Numbered from the stretch's first letter, positions 15,173 to 23,700 are shown. The stretch is 36,489 nt of DNA from DATHYU01 sp033722675 (GCA_033722675.1 JAWVYO010000013.1:1-36489); one strand, 5' to 3'. The notes: generated by a model not told the origin, from the letters alone. Program-made: numbers and translations.

Positions 15173-15986
15173 CGAGACCGGTCACGTAGTCGATGGCGCT
15201 CGCACCGTCCTCGGCGTAGGCGTCGGCGCCGAGGCGGTGGGCGTGCTCGTCGCTCGTCACGGCCACCCCACCGACGATGATCGGGGTGGAGGTGGCGTCC
15301 CGGACGGCCTGGATGAGACGCTCGGCCTGTTTGAGGGCGCCCGATCCGGTCACGCTGATGGCCACGGCGACGATGGGAGAGGCCGCGACGACGGCTTCGA
15401 CGAAGGACTCGACCGGGAGGTCGGCGCCGAGATCGATCACCTCGAAGCCGGCGCCCCGGATGAGGTCGGCGGCCATCGACACGGCCAGGGCGTGGTGCTC
15501 GCCGGGAGGGGTCCCGATGACGACCCGGCCCTTGGGGCGGCCACGCGTGGCGAAGCGGGCCGAGAGGCGTCCCACGAGTCGCGTCGCGATGGCGGTGGCC
15601 CGGTGCTCGTCGGCGATGCTCGTCGAGCCGTGGACCCAGCCGTCGCCGATGGCGTGCATGGCAGGTCCGATCACGTCCCGGTAGATCTCGTCGGGGTCGA
15701 GGCCCGAGGACATCGCGGCTTCGACCACCTTCCAGGACCCGCCCTCGTCGCCGGCCATGAGCCGGGAGCGGAGGCGGTCGGACCAGGGGGCGTCGCGGGA
15801 ACCGGCGGCACGATCGTCGGACCGCTGGAAGGCTTCGAGGTCGTCGGCGTCGACGCGCCACTCGGCACCCACCTTGGAGGCGGGGAGCATGCCGAGCCGC
15901 ACGTAGCGGTAGACGGTCATGTAGTGGACACCGAGACGCTCAGCACACGTTTTGAGGCTGAGCGTCTCGGTGTCGTGGTCGGGCAT
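15162..15986 (-). CDS. CarH/LitR-like B12-binding transcriptional regulator
   Basis: This 274-aa protein joins an N-terminal excisionase/MerR-like winged HTH (about 10-52, LKTCAERLGVHYMTVYRYVR) to a helical cobalamin-cap domain (about 68-145) and a Rossmann B12-binding domain (about 153-270). In the cap, W117 followed by E127-H128 (WVHGSTSIADEH) has the exact spacing of the adenosylcobalamin pocket of Thermus CarH (W131, E141, H142). In the B12 domain GEHHALA matches the CarH-type E-x-H-x-x-G loop, giving H165 as likely lower axial ligand; the Gly is Ala. CarH proteins bind DNA in the dark and let go on light. The start at 15986 is forced by an in-frame stop upstream, yet it has no Shine-Dalgarno sequence. 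No carotenoid genes are near, so targets are unknown. Confidence 0.85.
   Translation of the reverse strand: MPDHDTETLSLKTCAERLGVHYMTVYRYVRLGMLPASKVGAEWRVDADDLEAFQRSDDRAAGSRDAPWSDRLRSRLMAGDEGGSWKVVEAAMSSGLDPDEIYRDVIGPAMHAIGDGWVHGSTSIADEHRATAIATRLVGRLSARFATRGRPKGRVVIGTPPGEHHALAVSMAADLIRGAGFEVIDLGADLPVESFVEAVVAASPIVAVAISVTGSGALKQAERLIQAVRDATSTPIIVGGVAVTSDEHAHRLGADAYAEDGASAIDYVTGLVNG
15927..15974 (-). repeat. Perfect 18-bp inverted repeat in 5' coding region of the B12 regulator
   Basis: Arms at 15927-15944 and 15957-15974 are exact reverse complements with a 12-nt loop. In the mRNA the stem begins 12 nt after the A of the start codon. It is codon-aligned: codons 5-10 form one arm, 11-14 the loop and 15-20 the other arm. 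The second arm uses GCT, CGT and GGT, T-ending codons that are rare here. It could be a translational hairpin, a DNA operator, or both. Confidence 0.95.
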
Positions 15987-16016
15987 GGAAGGGGAGGGGA
16001 TCTTCGTGCCCGAGGT

Positions 16017-16226
16017 CTAGGAGTTCTGCTTGGCGAGGTACTCCGCCGTGAACTCACCCCGCAGGCGAGGGAAGCGGGCGGGGGCGTGGTTGAAGCAGAA
16101 CTCGGCGCGGTTGTAGCGGGAGAGGCGAACGGTGCAGGCGTCGTCGCTGCACACCCGCCCCTCGGCGTAGGTCTTGGGCCGTCGCCGGGCCCGGCCGACG
16201 GTCGAGGCTCGCATCGCGGTCTGCAT
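16017..16226 (-). CDS. Small C-x4-C-x12-C-x2-H zinc-binding-like protein
   Basis: This basic 69-aa protein holds a putative zinc site, CSDDAC followed after 12 residues by CFNH, within RLSRYNRAEFC. The N-terminus is rich in Arg and Lys (GRARRRPK), consistent with nucleic-acid contact. I do not recognise a named family with certainty, though similar small Cys/His proteins occur in actinobacteria. GGAGGAAG six bases before the ATG at 16226 fixes the start. It is the first gene after a strong AT-rich promoter and lies 30 bp upstream of the B12-regulator gene, so the two are probably co-transcribed. Possible roles are a co-regulator or an antisigma-like partner; there is no direct evidence for either. 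Confidence 0.72.
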   Translation of the reverse strand: MQTAMRASTVGRARRRPKTYAEGRVCSDDACTVRLSRYNRAEFCFNHAPARFPRLRGEFTAEYLAKQNS

Positions 16227-16259
16227 GGTGGTCTTCCTCCGCTGGTGTTCGTGGGACCA

Positions 16260-16288
16260 TTATTAGCACGAAACGTTTTATAAGTAAA
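16260..16288 (-). promoter_or_regulatory. AT-rich sigma70-type promoter with AAACGTTT palindrome
   Basis: On the minus strand a -35 TTTACT (16283-16288) and a -10 TAATAA (16260-16265) are separated by exactly 17 bp. The spacer holds the palindrome AAACGTTT (16271-16278). This ~45-bp patch is strikingly AT-rich in a GC-rich chromosome. The 7-mer AAAACGT recurs in the loop of the inverted repeat at 15945-15956, hinting at a shared binding site for the regulator. Confidence 0.65.
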
Positions 16289-16323
16289 GAGAAAATCTTC
16301 ACGAGGTCGCGGTGGTGCCAACG

Positions 16324-16357
16324 CGCAGGACCGGCGGGGGATTCCCGCCGGTCCGCG
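16324..16357 (-). terminator. Strong hairpin downstream of acs
   Basis: GGACCGGCGGG (16328-16338) pairs perfectly with CCCGCCGGTCC (16344-16354) around a 5-nt loop, and three more pairs extend it past a bulged A. It lies 14 bp beyond the acs stop. No U-run follows directly, so it is a terminator-like or 3'-end-stabilising hairpin separating acs from the next unit. Confidence 0.6.
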
Positions 16358-16370
16358 TCGGTGCCCCGGA

Positions 16371-18323
<1,953 letters not shown>

Positions 18324-18357
18324 GCGATGCACTCCTTGGGCGGGGCGTCCATCGATC

Positions 18358-18363
18358 ATCCTA
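18358..18363 (-). promoter_or_regulatory. -10 element of acs
   Basis: On the minus strand the hexamer is TAGGAT, a good -10 match. It predicts a start near 18351 and a leader of about 28 nt that includes the AAGGAG ribosome-binding site. No clear -35 was found. Confidence 0.4.
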
Positions 18364-18364
18364 T

Positions 18365-18386
18365 GGCACGTCCCCGGGACCGTGCC
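18365..18386 (-). terminator. Hairpin downstream of the lnt-cytochrome c operon
   Basis: GGCACG and CGTGCC pair around a GC-rich inner helix, 20 bp past the cytochrome stop and just before the acs promoter. No U-tract follows, so termination is only probable. Confidence 0.35.
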
Positions 18387-18406
18387 GAGGGTCCTCGGAC
18401 CCCTTT

Positions 18407-18757
18407 TCAGTGGGACCCGGCGGCCTGCAGCGATCGGACATGGGCGAGAAGGTCACCGAGCTCGTCCTCCCCGACGCCGGGCACCGCGGGCATCCGCGGA
18501 AAGTCCCATGCCTCGGTGGCGACACCGGCGCGAACCGCCTCCACGAAGGCGGCGTCGGGGTAGACGTCCTCGTGGTAACGGGGATCGACGAGCGGCGGCC
18601 CCGCGTCGGCGACGCCCGAGCCGTCGGGACCGTGGCAGGAGGCGCAGTGCCGGGCGTACACGGCGGCCCCGGCGCCGGGATCGCCCCGTACGACCGTCCC
18701 GTCGCCGCCGCCGCACCCCGCGACGAGCAGCGCCAACGCGGCGGCGAGGCGCTTCAC
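18407..18757 (-). CDS. Lipoprotein monohaem cytochrome c
   Basis: This 116-aa exported electron carrier is anchored by a lipid. Residues 1-15 are a short signal peptide ending in the lipobox LVAGC, with C15 the likely lipidated residue. A class I cytochrome c domain follows: CASCH binds haem covalently with His as one axial ligand, and the Met in RMPAVPGV is the probable second. The GTG start at 18757 overlaps the stop of lnt (GTGA), so it is translationally coupled to the enzyme that would add the third acyl chain to lipoproteins. Its redox partner is not evident. Confidence 0.9.
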   Translation of the reverse strand: MKRLAAALALLVAGCGGGDGTVVRGDPGAGAAVYARHCASCHGPDGSGVADAGPPLVDPRYHEDVYPDAAFVEAVRAGVATEAWDFPRMPAVPGVGEDELGDLLAHVRSLQAAGSH

Positions 18758-20259
18758 ACCCGGGCCTCGGGACGGATCTTGAACTCGGCCCGGCCGGCGC
18801 GGGTCGCCACCGTCACCGCCGCTGCGACGACGGCCACGACCTGGAGCCAGTCGCCCACCCGTGCGTAGAGCGTCGGCCTGCTCCGCTGGAACCGGACCCG
18901 GTCGACGAGGACCGCCTCCTCGTACAGCGGCGTCTTCGGACCGACCGATCCGTCCGCCCCGATGAACGTCGACTGTCCCGTGACCGCGGCGAGCACGGTG
19001 TCCACCCCGAGCGACGCAGCGGTGAGCCGCACCATTCCGATCAGCTGGTCCGAGGCCGGGCTGATGCCGTAGCTCGCCTCGTTGGTCGCCACGACCATGA
19101 GCTGCGCCCCCGCCTTGACCTCCGAGCGGATGATGCGGGGGAACGCCCCCTCGAAGGAGATCACCGAACCGAGGAAGGCCTCGTTGCCGTTCACGACCAT
19201 CGGCCAGACGACGGGTCCCGTCCCGCGCACCATGTCGTTGGGCACCTGATCCAGCTGGGGGATGAACTCCAGCAGTTCGCGGAAGGGCACGTACTCGCCG
19301 AAGGGCACGGGATGACGCTTCAGGTACTCACCGAGGATCGTCCCGTCCGGTCCGAACAGGACATTGACGTTCTCGAACCGCCCTGGGCCGCCCGGACGGG
19401 TCCCCGACGCCAGGATGTAGGCGCCGAGCCGCTCGGCCTCGCCGCCGATCTGAGCGGCCACCTCCGGGTTGAACGTCGGATTGAAGGCGCCGCCGAAGGC
19501 GTTCTCTCCCCACACGACGAAGTCGACCGCATCGGGGATGAGCGTGCGCGTCAGCCGCAGGTGGTTGTTGTAGATGATCTGCTTCTCGTTGGGGCAGTCC
19601 GCACCCGGGCACGGCGAGTCCCCCTGCACGATCGCCGTCCGGATCTCCCCGCCCCCGGTCGACGGGGCGAACACCGCGCCGAGCACCGTCAGTCCGACGA
19701 CCACCCCGGTGACGATCTCGAGCGGGCGGCGGTCCCGCTCCTCGTCGGTCAGCAGGACGAGGCCCGCGGCGAACCCGATCACGAGCACCGCCCATCCGGT
19801 CGGTCCGATCCACTGTGCTGCGCCCCGCGGCCATGCCAGCGTCCCCACCGGCCAGCCCGGCGCCCCCCAGGGGAAGCCTCCGAAGGGGAACCGGGCGCGC
19901 ACGAAGTCCCACGCGGCCCATCCGCCGACCGCCACCAGCCACCATCGCCAGGCCGTCCACTCCCGCACGAGGTACATGAGGGCTCCATAGGCCGCCCCGT
20001 ACGCGGCCATGGCCAGCGTGAGGGGGATCCACGCCACGAATCCGAGGATGGCGATCCAGCCGAGCAGGGCGCCGAAGAAAGCCCCTGCGTAGAGGAACCC
20101 CAGCCACGACGCTTCGCGCAGCGATCGCACCCGCCGCAACGCCCACAGCAGCGGTGCGGGCGCCACGAACACGAGGAACCCGAGGTCGAGGGGAGGGAAC
20201 GCCGCCCACATGAGCGCGGCGGACGCGAGGACCGGGGGCACGAGGCGGAGCGCCTGCAT
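18754..20259 (-). CDS. lnt: Apolipoprotein N-acyltransferase with Ser in place of catalytic Cys
   Basis: This 501-aa membrane enzyme is of the Lnt family, which N-acylates the lipidated Cys of lipoproteins. About six N-terminal membrane helices (to ~200) precede a nitrilase-like periplasmic domain and a last C-terminal helix. In the nitrilase domain the Glu (E252 in VWGENAF) and Lys (K314 in YLKRHPVPFGEYVP) of the E-K-C triad are present. The nucleophile is Ser (S368 in SVISFEGAF) where E. coli has Cys in ICYE; the codon is TCC. R411 and the VTGQS loop are conserved. The change may be lineage-specific or may mean altered activity. The start at 20259 is supported by a near-leaderless TACGCT. 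The cytochrome gene overlaps its end. Confidence 0.9.
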   Translation of the reverse strand: MQALRLVPPVLASAALMWAAFPPLDLGFLVFVAPAPLLWALRRVRSLREASWLGFLYAGAFFGALLGWIAILGFVAWIPLTLAMAAYGAAYGALMYLVREWTAWRWWLVAVGGWAAWDFVRARFPFGGFPWGAPGWPVGTLAWPRGAAQWIGPTGWAVLVIGFAAGLVLLTDEERDRRPLEIVTGVVVGLTVLGAVFAPSTGGGEIRTAIVQGDSPCPGADCPNEKQIIYNNHLRLTRTLIPDAVDFVVWGENAFGGAFNPTFNPEVAAQIGGEAERLGAYILASGTRPGGPGRFENVNVLFGPDGTILGEYLKRHPVPFGEYVPFRELLEFIPQLDQVPNDMVRGTGPVVWPMVVNGNEAFLGSVISFEGAFPRIIRSEVKAGAQLMVVATNEASYGISPASDQLIGMVRLTAASLGVDTVLAAVTGQSTFIGADGSVGPKTPLYEEAVLVDRVRFQRSRPTLYARVGDWLQVVAVVAAAVTVATRAGRAEFKIRPEARV

Positions 20260-20268
20260 CGATCCGGG

Positions 20269-20290
20269 AGCGTAGCGGTCGCCCTACGGT
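20269..20290. promoter_or_regulatory. Back-to-back leaderless promoters of lnt and the IMPase gene
   Basis: Only 38 bp separate two divergent starts. On the minus strand TACGCT (20269-20274) lies 9 nt before the lnt ATG. On the plus strand TACGGT (20285-20290) lies 7 nt before the GTG at 20298. This supports GTG 20298 over GTG 20289 as the IMPase-gene start. Confidence 0.5.
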
Positions 20291-20297
20291 GGTCGCC

Positions 20298-21098
20298 GTG
20301 CAGGACCTCGACCTCGCCCTCGCTGCCGCCCGGACCGGATGCGACGTCCTCCGTCGCTGGTTCCGGCGCCTCGACGGCGCCGACTGGAAGGGCGACGTCG
20401 ATCCCGTCACCGAGGCCGACCGCGAGGCCGAGACCGCCATCGTCGACCTGCTTCGCCGCCATCGCCCGGACGACGCCGTCCTCGGCGAGGAGGGGGGCGG
20501 CATCGAGGGCACGTCCGGTCGACGCTGGGTGATCGACCCGCTGGACGGCACCGTCAACTTCCTGCACGGGATACCCCAGTGCGCGGTGTCCATCGCGCTG
20601 GAGGACGGCGACGGATCGCTCGTCGGCGTCGTCGCCGACCCCTTCCGGAGCGAGGAGTTCGCCGCGGTGCGGGGCGCCGGTGCCACCCTCGACGGCGAGC
20701 CGATGCGGGTGTCGGCGCGCGACGAGATGCGACGCGGCCTGTTCGTCACGGGATTCCCCTACGACCGGCACGTTCGCGCCCGGACCTATACCGATGCCGT
20801 CGCCGACGTCATCGCCGCCGCCCAGGGCGTGCGCCGCATGGGCTCGGCGGCACTCGACCTGGCGTGGGTGGCCTGCGGACGGTACGAGGGCTACTGGGAG
20901 TTCCACTTGGCCCACTGGGACATCGCCGCAGGCCGCCTCCTCGTCACCGAGGCCGGCGGCCGGGTCACCGACACCCGCGGCGACGCCGCGACGAAGGACG
21001 AGATCGTGGCCACGAACGGCCACCTCCACGAGGAACTCCGAGCCATCGTGGCCCGCCACGTCCCCGACGCCCGAGCGCGTCCCGGCACCGACGCGTAG
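20298..21098 (+). CDS. Inositol monophosphatase-family phosphatase
   Basis: This 266-aa Mg2+-dependent sugar/nucleotide phosphatase belongs to the IMPase/FBPase superfamily. Metal-site motifs are complete: VTEADREAE (38-46), GEE (63-65), DPLDGTVNFLHG (80-91) and HWDIAAG (206-212). Substrates in this family include myo-inositol 1-phosphate, histidinol phosphate, fructose 1,6-bisphosphate and PAP. The QDLDLALAAA N-terminus and GTVNFLHG pattern fit inositol- or histidinol-phosphatase-like actinobacterial members, but sequence alone cannot decide. The start at 20298 is set by TACGGT seven bases upstream. It is divergent from lnt, and the amidohydrolase gene follows after 53 bp. Confidence 0.9.
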   Translation: MQDLDLALAAARTGCDVLRRWFRRLDGADWKGDVDPVTEADREAETAIVDLLRRHRPDDAVLGEEGGGIEGTSGRRWVIDPLDGTVNFLHGIPQCAVSIALEDGDGSLVGVVADPFRSEEFAAVRGAGATLDGEPMRVSARDEMRRGLFVTGFPYDRHVRARTYTDAVADVIAAAQGVRRMGSAALDLAWVACGRYEGYWEFHLAHWDIAAGRLLVTEAGGRVTDTRGDAATKDEIVATNGHLHEELRAIVARHVPDARARPGTDA

Positions 21099-21151
21099 GG
21101 TGGGACGCAGACATCGGCGGGGACCGAGGGCCCGGTAGCCTCAGGCAGGCG

Positions 21152-22747
21152 ATGCCGCGAGAAACGAACTCCGGGCGCTTGGTCACCGCCGATGCCGCGC
21201 TCGGACCGTCGGGGACGCGACTCGGCGACGCGATCCTCGTGGACGGCGGGCGGGTCGCAGCCGTCGGTTCGGCGGAGGTCCTGGCCACCCGCGCCGACCG
21301 GATCGACCGTCACCCCGGCGCGGTGATCGTCCCCGGGCTCCGGGACGCCCACCTCCACCCCATCGGTCACGCCGCCTCCCTCCATCGACCCTCGCTGAAG
21401 GACGCGGCGTCCCTCGCCGAGATCGCCGACGTCCTGGGCGAGGCCGCGGCCCGCCAACCCGCCGACACGGCCGTCGTGGGGATGCGGCTCGACGACGAGT
21501 CCCTCGCCGAGGGCCGGCTGCCCGACCGCCACCTCCTCGACGGTGTGGCCGGCGACCGACCGGTCGTTGCCGTGCGGTACTGCGGGCACGTGTCCGTCGC
21601 CAACACCGCCGCACTCGAGATCGCCGGGATCGGTCCGGACACACCCGATCCGCCGGGCGGCACCATCGATCGCGACGACGGCGGCCGCCCCACCGGCGTC
21701 CTGCGGGAGACCGCCGCCGAGATGGTCTCCACGGCGGTGCGATCCCTCGCGCCCCCGGTGACGGCGAGCCACCTCGTCGACGCCTCGATGGGGCTCGCCT
21801 CGCTCGGCCTGACCGGCCTCGGAGCCATGGTCGCCACCAGCCCGGGGTGCTGGGCAGGGGCCATGAGCGAGCTGGACGCCCTGCTCGAGGCGGCACCGGA
21901 CCTTCCGCTCGACACGGCCGTCTTCGTCATCACCGACACCCCCGGCGGCCTCGAGGAGGCCCGCTCCCGGATCGACGCGGCGGGCGGCCGGCTCCGCTTC
22001 GGCGGCTGGAAGGCCTTCTCCGACGGCTCGCTCGGGGGGCACACGGCGGCGATGCACGAGCCCTTCACCGACCGCGACACGACCGGCACCGACCGGCTCG
22101 ACCCGGCCTGGGCCCTGGAGATGGCGCGCACGGCGCTGCGGCTCGACGGACGCGTGGCCATCCACGCCATCGGCGACCGCGCCAACGGGCGTGTCCTCGA
22201 CCTCATGGAGCGGCTGCTCGCCGAGGGCGCCGACCCGGCGCGGCTGCGGATCGAGCACGCGTCGGTCCTCACGGAGACCGACATCCGCCGCTTCGGTCGG
22301 CTGGGGATCACGGCGGTGGTCCAGCCCGCCTTCCTCGTGTCCGAGGCCGACTGGCTCGGCAGACGGCTCGGATCGCAGCGGCTGGGCCGCACCTACGCCT
22401 TCCGATCGCTCCTCGACGCGGGTACCCCCCTCGCCGGCTCCTCCGACTCCCCCGTGGAGCCGCCTCATCCGCTCTGGGGCATGGCGGCCGCACGCGACCG
22501 GGCAGGAGTCGTTCCTCGCGAGGGCCTGACCGCCGACGAGGCGCTGACGATGTTCACCGCCGGGAGCGCCGCCGCCATCGGGTCGGAGGCGGGCCTGCGC
22601 CCGGGTGACGCGGCGGACCTGACCGTGCTGTCGGCCGATCCGCTGACCACCGATCCCGCGGGTCTGCGCGCCGCAGTCGCTCGCGCCGTCTACGTCGGCG
22701 GGGATGCGGTCGACGTCCCCGCCCACACGACGGCGTGGGTGGCCTGA
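21152..22747 (+). CDS. Amidohydrolase-3 family (YtcJ-like) metal-dependent hydrolase
   Basis: This 531-aa TIM-barrel hydrolase resembles YtcJ and exoenzyme-regulatory AepA-like proteins. An N-terminal beta-sandwich part (LVTADAALG, AILVDGGRVAAVGS) precedes PGLRDAHLHPIGH with the first metal His pair. Later landmarks are GGWKAFSDGSLGGHTAAMHEPF, HAIGDRAN (metal His), RIEHAS (metal His), SSDSPVEPPHPLWGM (metal Asp) and LRPGDAADLTVLSADPL at the end. The natural substrate is unknown for most of this family. A TAGCCT -10 lies 10 nt before the ATG at 21152. The open frame extends upstream through the IMPase gene in another frame and is not a fusion. Confidence 0.88.
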   Translation: MPRETNSGRLVTADAALGPSGTRLGDAILVDGGRVAAVGSAEVLATRADRIDRHPGAVIVPGLRDAHLHPIGHAASLHRPSLKDAASLAEIADVLGEAAARQPADTAVVGMRLDDESLAEGRLPDRHLLDGVAGDRPVVAVRYCGHVSVANTAALEIAGIGPDTPDPPGGTIDRDDGGRPTGVLRETAAEMVSTAVRSLAPPVTASHLVDASMGLASLGLTGLGAMVATSPGCWAGAMSELDALLEAAPDLPLDTAVFVITDTPGGLEEARSRIDAAGGRLRFGGWKAFSDGSLGGHTAAMHEPFTDRDTTGTDRLDPAWALEMARTALRLDGRVAIHAIGDRANGRVLDLMERLLAEGADPARLRIEHASVLTETDIRRFGRLGITAVVQPAFLVSEADWLGRRLGSQRLGRTYAFRSLLDAGTPLAGSSDSPVEPPHPLWGMAAARDRAGVVPREGLTADEALTMFTAGSAAAIGSEAGLRPGDAADLTVLSADPLTTDPAGLRAAVARAVYVGGDAVDVPAHTTAWVA

Positions 22748-22796
22748 AGAACGCTTCCTTCGCCACCCCCGCCCGGCTACCGTCCGAAGTCGACCC

Positions 22797-23000
22797 ATGA
22801 GCGCCAACGGAGCCCGACCGGCACTTCTCCTCCGTGAACTGTTCTCGGGCGATGGGCCCTATGCGTCCATCGCCGAGGATTTCGTCGCGTCCATCTGCTC
22901 CGCGTGCGGGGGCCGGGTCGACCGGGAGGGCGCGGAGCACCACGATGCGGGGTATTTGTGCTCGAGCTGCCGGACCCGCCTCATCGGCACCGCCCGCTGA
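22797..23000 (+). CDS. Small zinc-ribbon protein
   Basis: This 67-aa protein has an N-terminal helix-like part (ALLLRELFSGDGPYASIAEDFVASI) and a C-terminal zinc ribbon with two Cys pairs, CSACGG and CSSC, 21 residues apart. The function is unknown; treble-clef or ribbon folds of this size often bind nucleic acid or a protein partner. The ATG at 22797 follows a TACCGT -10 (22778-22783) with about a 6-nt leader. Its TGA abuts the TGA of the convergent MaoC gene with no bases between (TGATCA). No paralogue is evident in the window. Confidence 0.72.
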   Translation: MSANGARPALLLRELFSGDGPYASIAEDFVASICSACGGRVDREGAEHHDAGYLCSSCRTRLIGTAR

Positions 23001-23444
23001 TCAGCCGTAGTAGCGGGCCAGGTTCTCCACGTAGGCGGCCGGGCGCTCGGCACCGTCGATCTCGATGGTGGTCGCGTACTTCACCTGGAGGGCGCCGTCC
23101 GACGTCTCCTCCGCCCCGGCGAGCTGCACCCGGGCCCGAATCGACGAGCCGGCCGGGACGGGCTGGATGAACCGCACCTTGTCGAGGCCGTAGTTGATCA
23201 CCATGCGCGCCCCCTCGACCGCGTCGGGGACGCCCTCGCGGAGCCGCGTGGCCATCGACAGGGTCAGGAACCCGTGGGCGATCGGGCCCCCGAAGGGTCC
23301 GGCCTCCGCGGCGGGACCCGCCTGATGGATCCACTGGTGGTCCTCGGTGACGTCGGCGAACCGATCGATGCGCTCCTGATCGATGACGACCCAATCGCCG
23401 GTGCCGATCTCGTCGCCGATCTCGTACTGCAGCGTGGGCGCCAC
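23001..23444 (-). CDS. MaoC-like (R)-specific enoyl-CoA hydratase
   Basis: This 147-aa single-hotdog protein probably hydrates trans-2-enoyl-CoA to (R)-3-hydroxyacyl-CoA. The hydratase motif is intact: FADVTEDHQWIHQAG with D35 and H40, then GGPIAHGFLTLSM. The size and the YGLDKVRFIQPVPAGS stretch fit MaoC-domain hydratases of actinobacteria. The GTG start at 23444 lies 4 bp after the selenoprotein stop, so it is likely translated from the same leaderless transcript. The acyl chain length is not predictable. It is convergent with the zinc-ribbon gene. Confidence 0.88.
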   Translation of the reverse strand: MAPTLQYEIGDEIGTGDWVVIDQERIDRFADVTEDHQWIHQAGPAAEAGPFGGPIAHGFLTLSMATRLREGVPDAVEGARMVINYGLDKVRFIQPVPAGSSIRARVQLAGAEETSDGALQVKYATTIEIDGAERPAAYVENLARYYG

Positions 23445-23448
23445 GTCG

Positions 23449-23700
23449 TCAGCCTCCCAGTCGGTCGCGCACCGGGTCGAGCACGTCCTCCAGTTCGGCG
23501 TGTCGCCCGGTCTCCTTCTTGCTGTACAGGAGCTCTCCGTCCAGTTCCACCTCGAACACGCCGCCCGTGGACGGGATCAGGGTGACGTCGGTGATGTGGT
23601 GCTCGAACTCACCGAGCAGGGCCTCGACCATGCGCACGGCACGGTCCGTATAGCCTCAAGCTGCGCAGTATTCGAGCGTCAGATGTGGTTTGTCGCTCAT
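23449..23700 (-). CDS. SelW/Rdx-family selenoprotein (in-frame TGA read as Sec)
   Basis: This is an 83-aa thioredoxin-like redox protein of the SelW/SelT/SelH (Rdx) family. Reading from ATG 23700 gives MSDKPHLTLEYCAAUGYTDR, with U15 encoded by TGA at 23656-23658. The C12-x-x-U15 motif after a beta strand is the family redox centre. Downstream come LLGEFEHHITDV, the signature IPSTGGVFEVELDG, and SKKETGRH. Conservation continues on both sides of the TGA, arguing against a pseudogene. A SECIS-like hairpin follows the TGA. TAGCGT exactly 7 nt before ATG 23700 supports a leaderless start. Standard gene calling would give only a 62-aa piece from 23637. The host must then carry selA, selB, selC and selD elsewhere. 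MaoC follows after 4 bp. Confidence 0.85.
23626..23646 (-). promoter_or_regulatory. Putative bacterial SECIS hairpin
   Basis: In the mRNA, 9 nt after the UGA, GACCGUGC pairs with GCAUGGUC (8 bp, one G-U) around the 5-nt loop CGUGC. The loop holds the GU expected for SelB recognition at about 19-20 nt past the UGA. A short lower stem (GGCU with GAGGCC) may extend it towards the UGA. This fits the bacterial SECIS pattern of a small stem-loop just 3' of the Sec codon. Confidence 0.7.

Noticed and set aside
16255..16300. Junction of horizontally acquired DNA
   Set aside because: The AT-rich patch is only ~45 bp and fits a promoter; both flanks have the normal composition and codon use, with no integrase or repeat boundary.
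18384..18407. Plus-strand intrinsic terminator (GGGTCC/GGACCC followed by TTTT)
   Set aside because: The loop would be only 2 nt and no plus-strand gene ends here.
20339..22747. 802-codon fusion of the phosphatase region and amidohydrolase
   Set aside because: The first 271 codons are an off-frame read of the phosphatase gene, which has intact motifs in its own frame.
22998..23003. Palindrome TGATCA as a regulatory site
   Set aside because: It is simply two convergent TGA stop codons abutting each other.
23449..23637. A 62-aa protein starting at GTG 23637
   Set aside because: It lacks the strand and redox motif that define the family. These are encoded in frame just upstream across a TGA, so it is part of the selenoprotein.
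23656..23658. Nonsense mutation (pseudogene) in the SelW-like gene
   Set aside because: TGA sits exactly where the family has Cys or Sec, both flanks are conserved, no frameshift is present and a SECIS-like hairpin follows. A sequencing error cannot be excluded from sequence alone.
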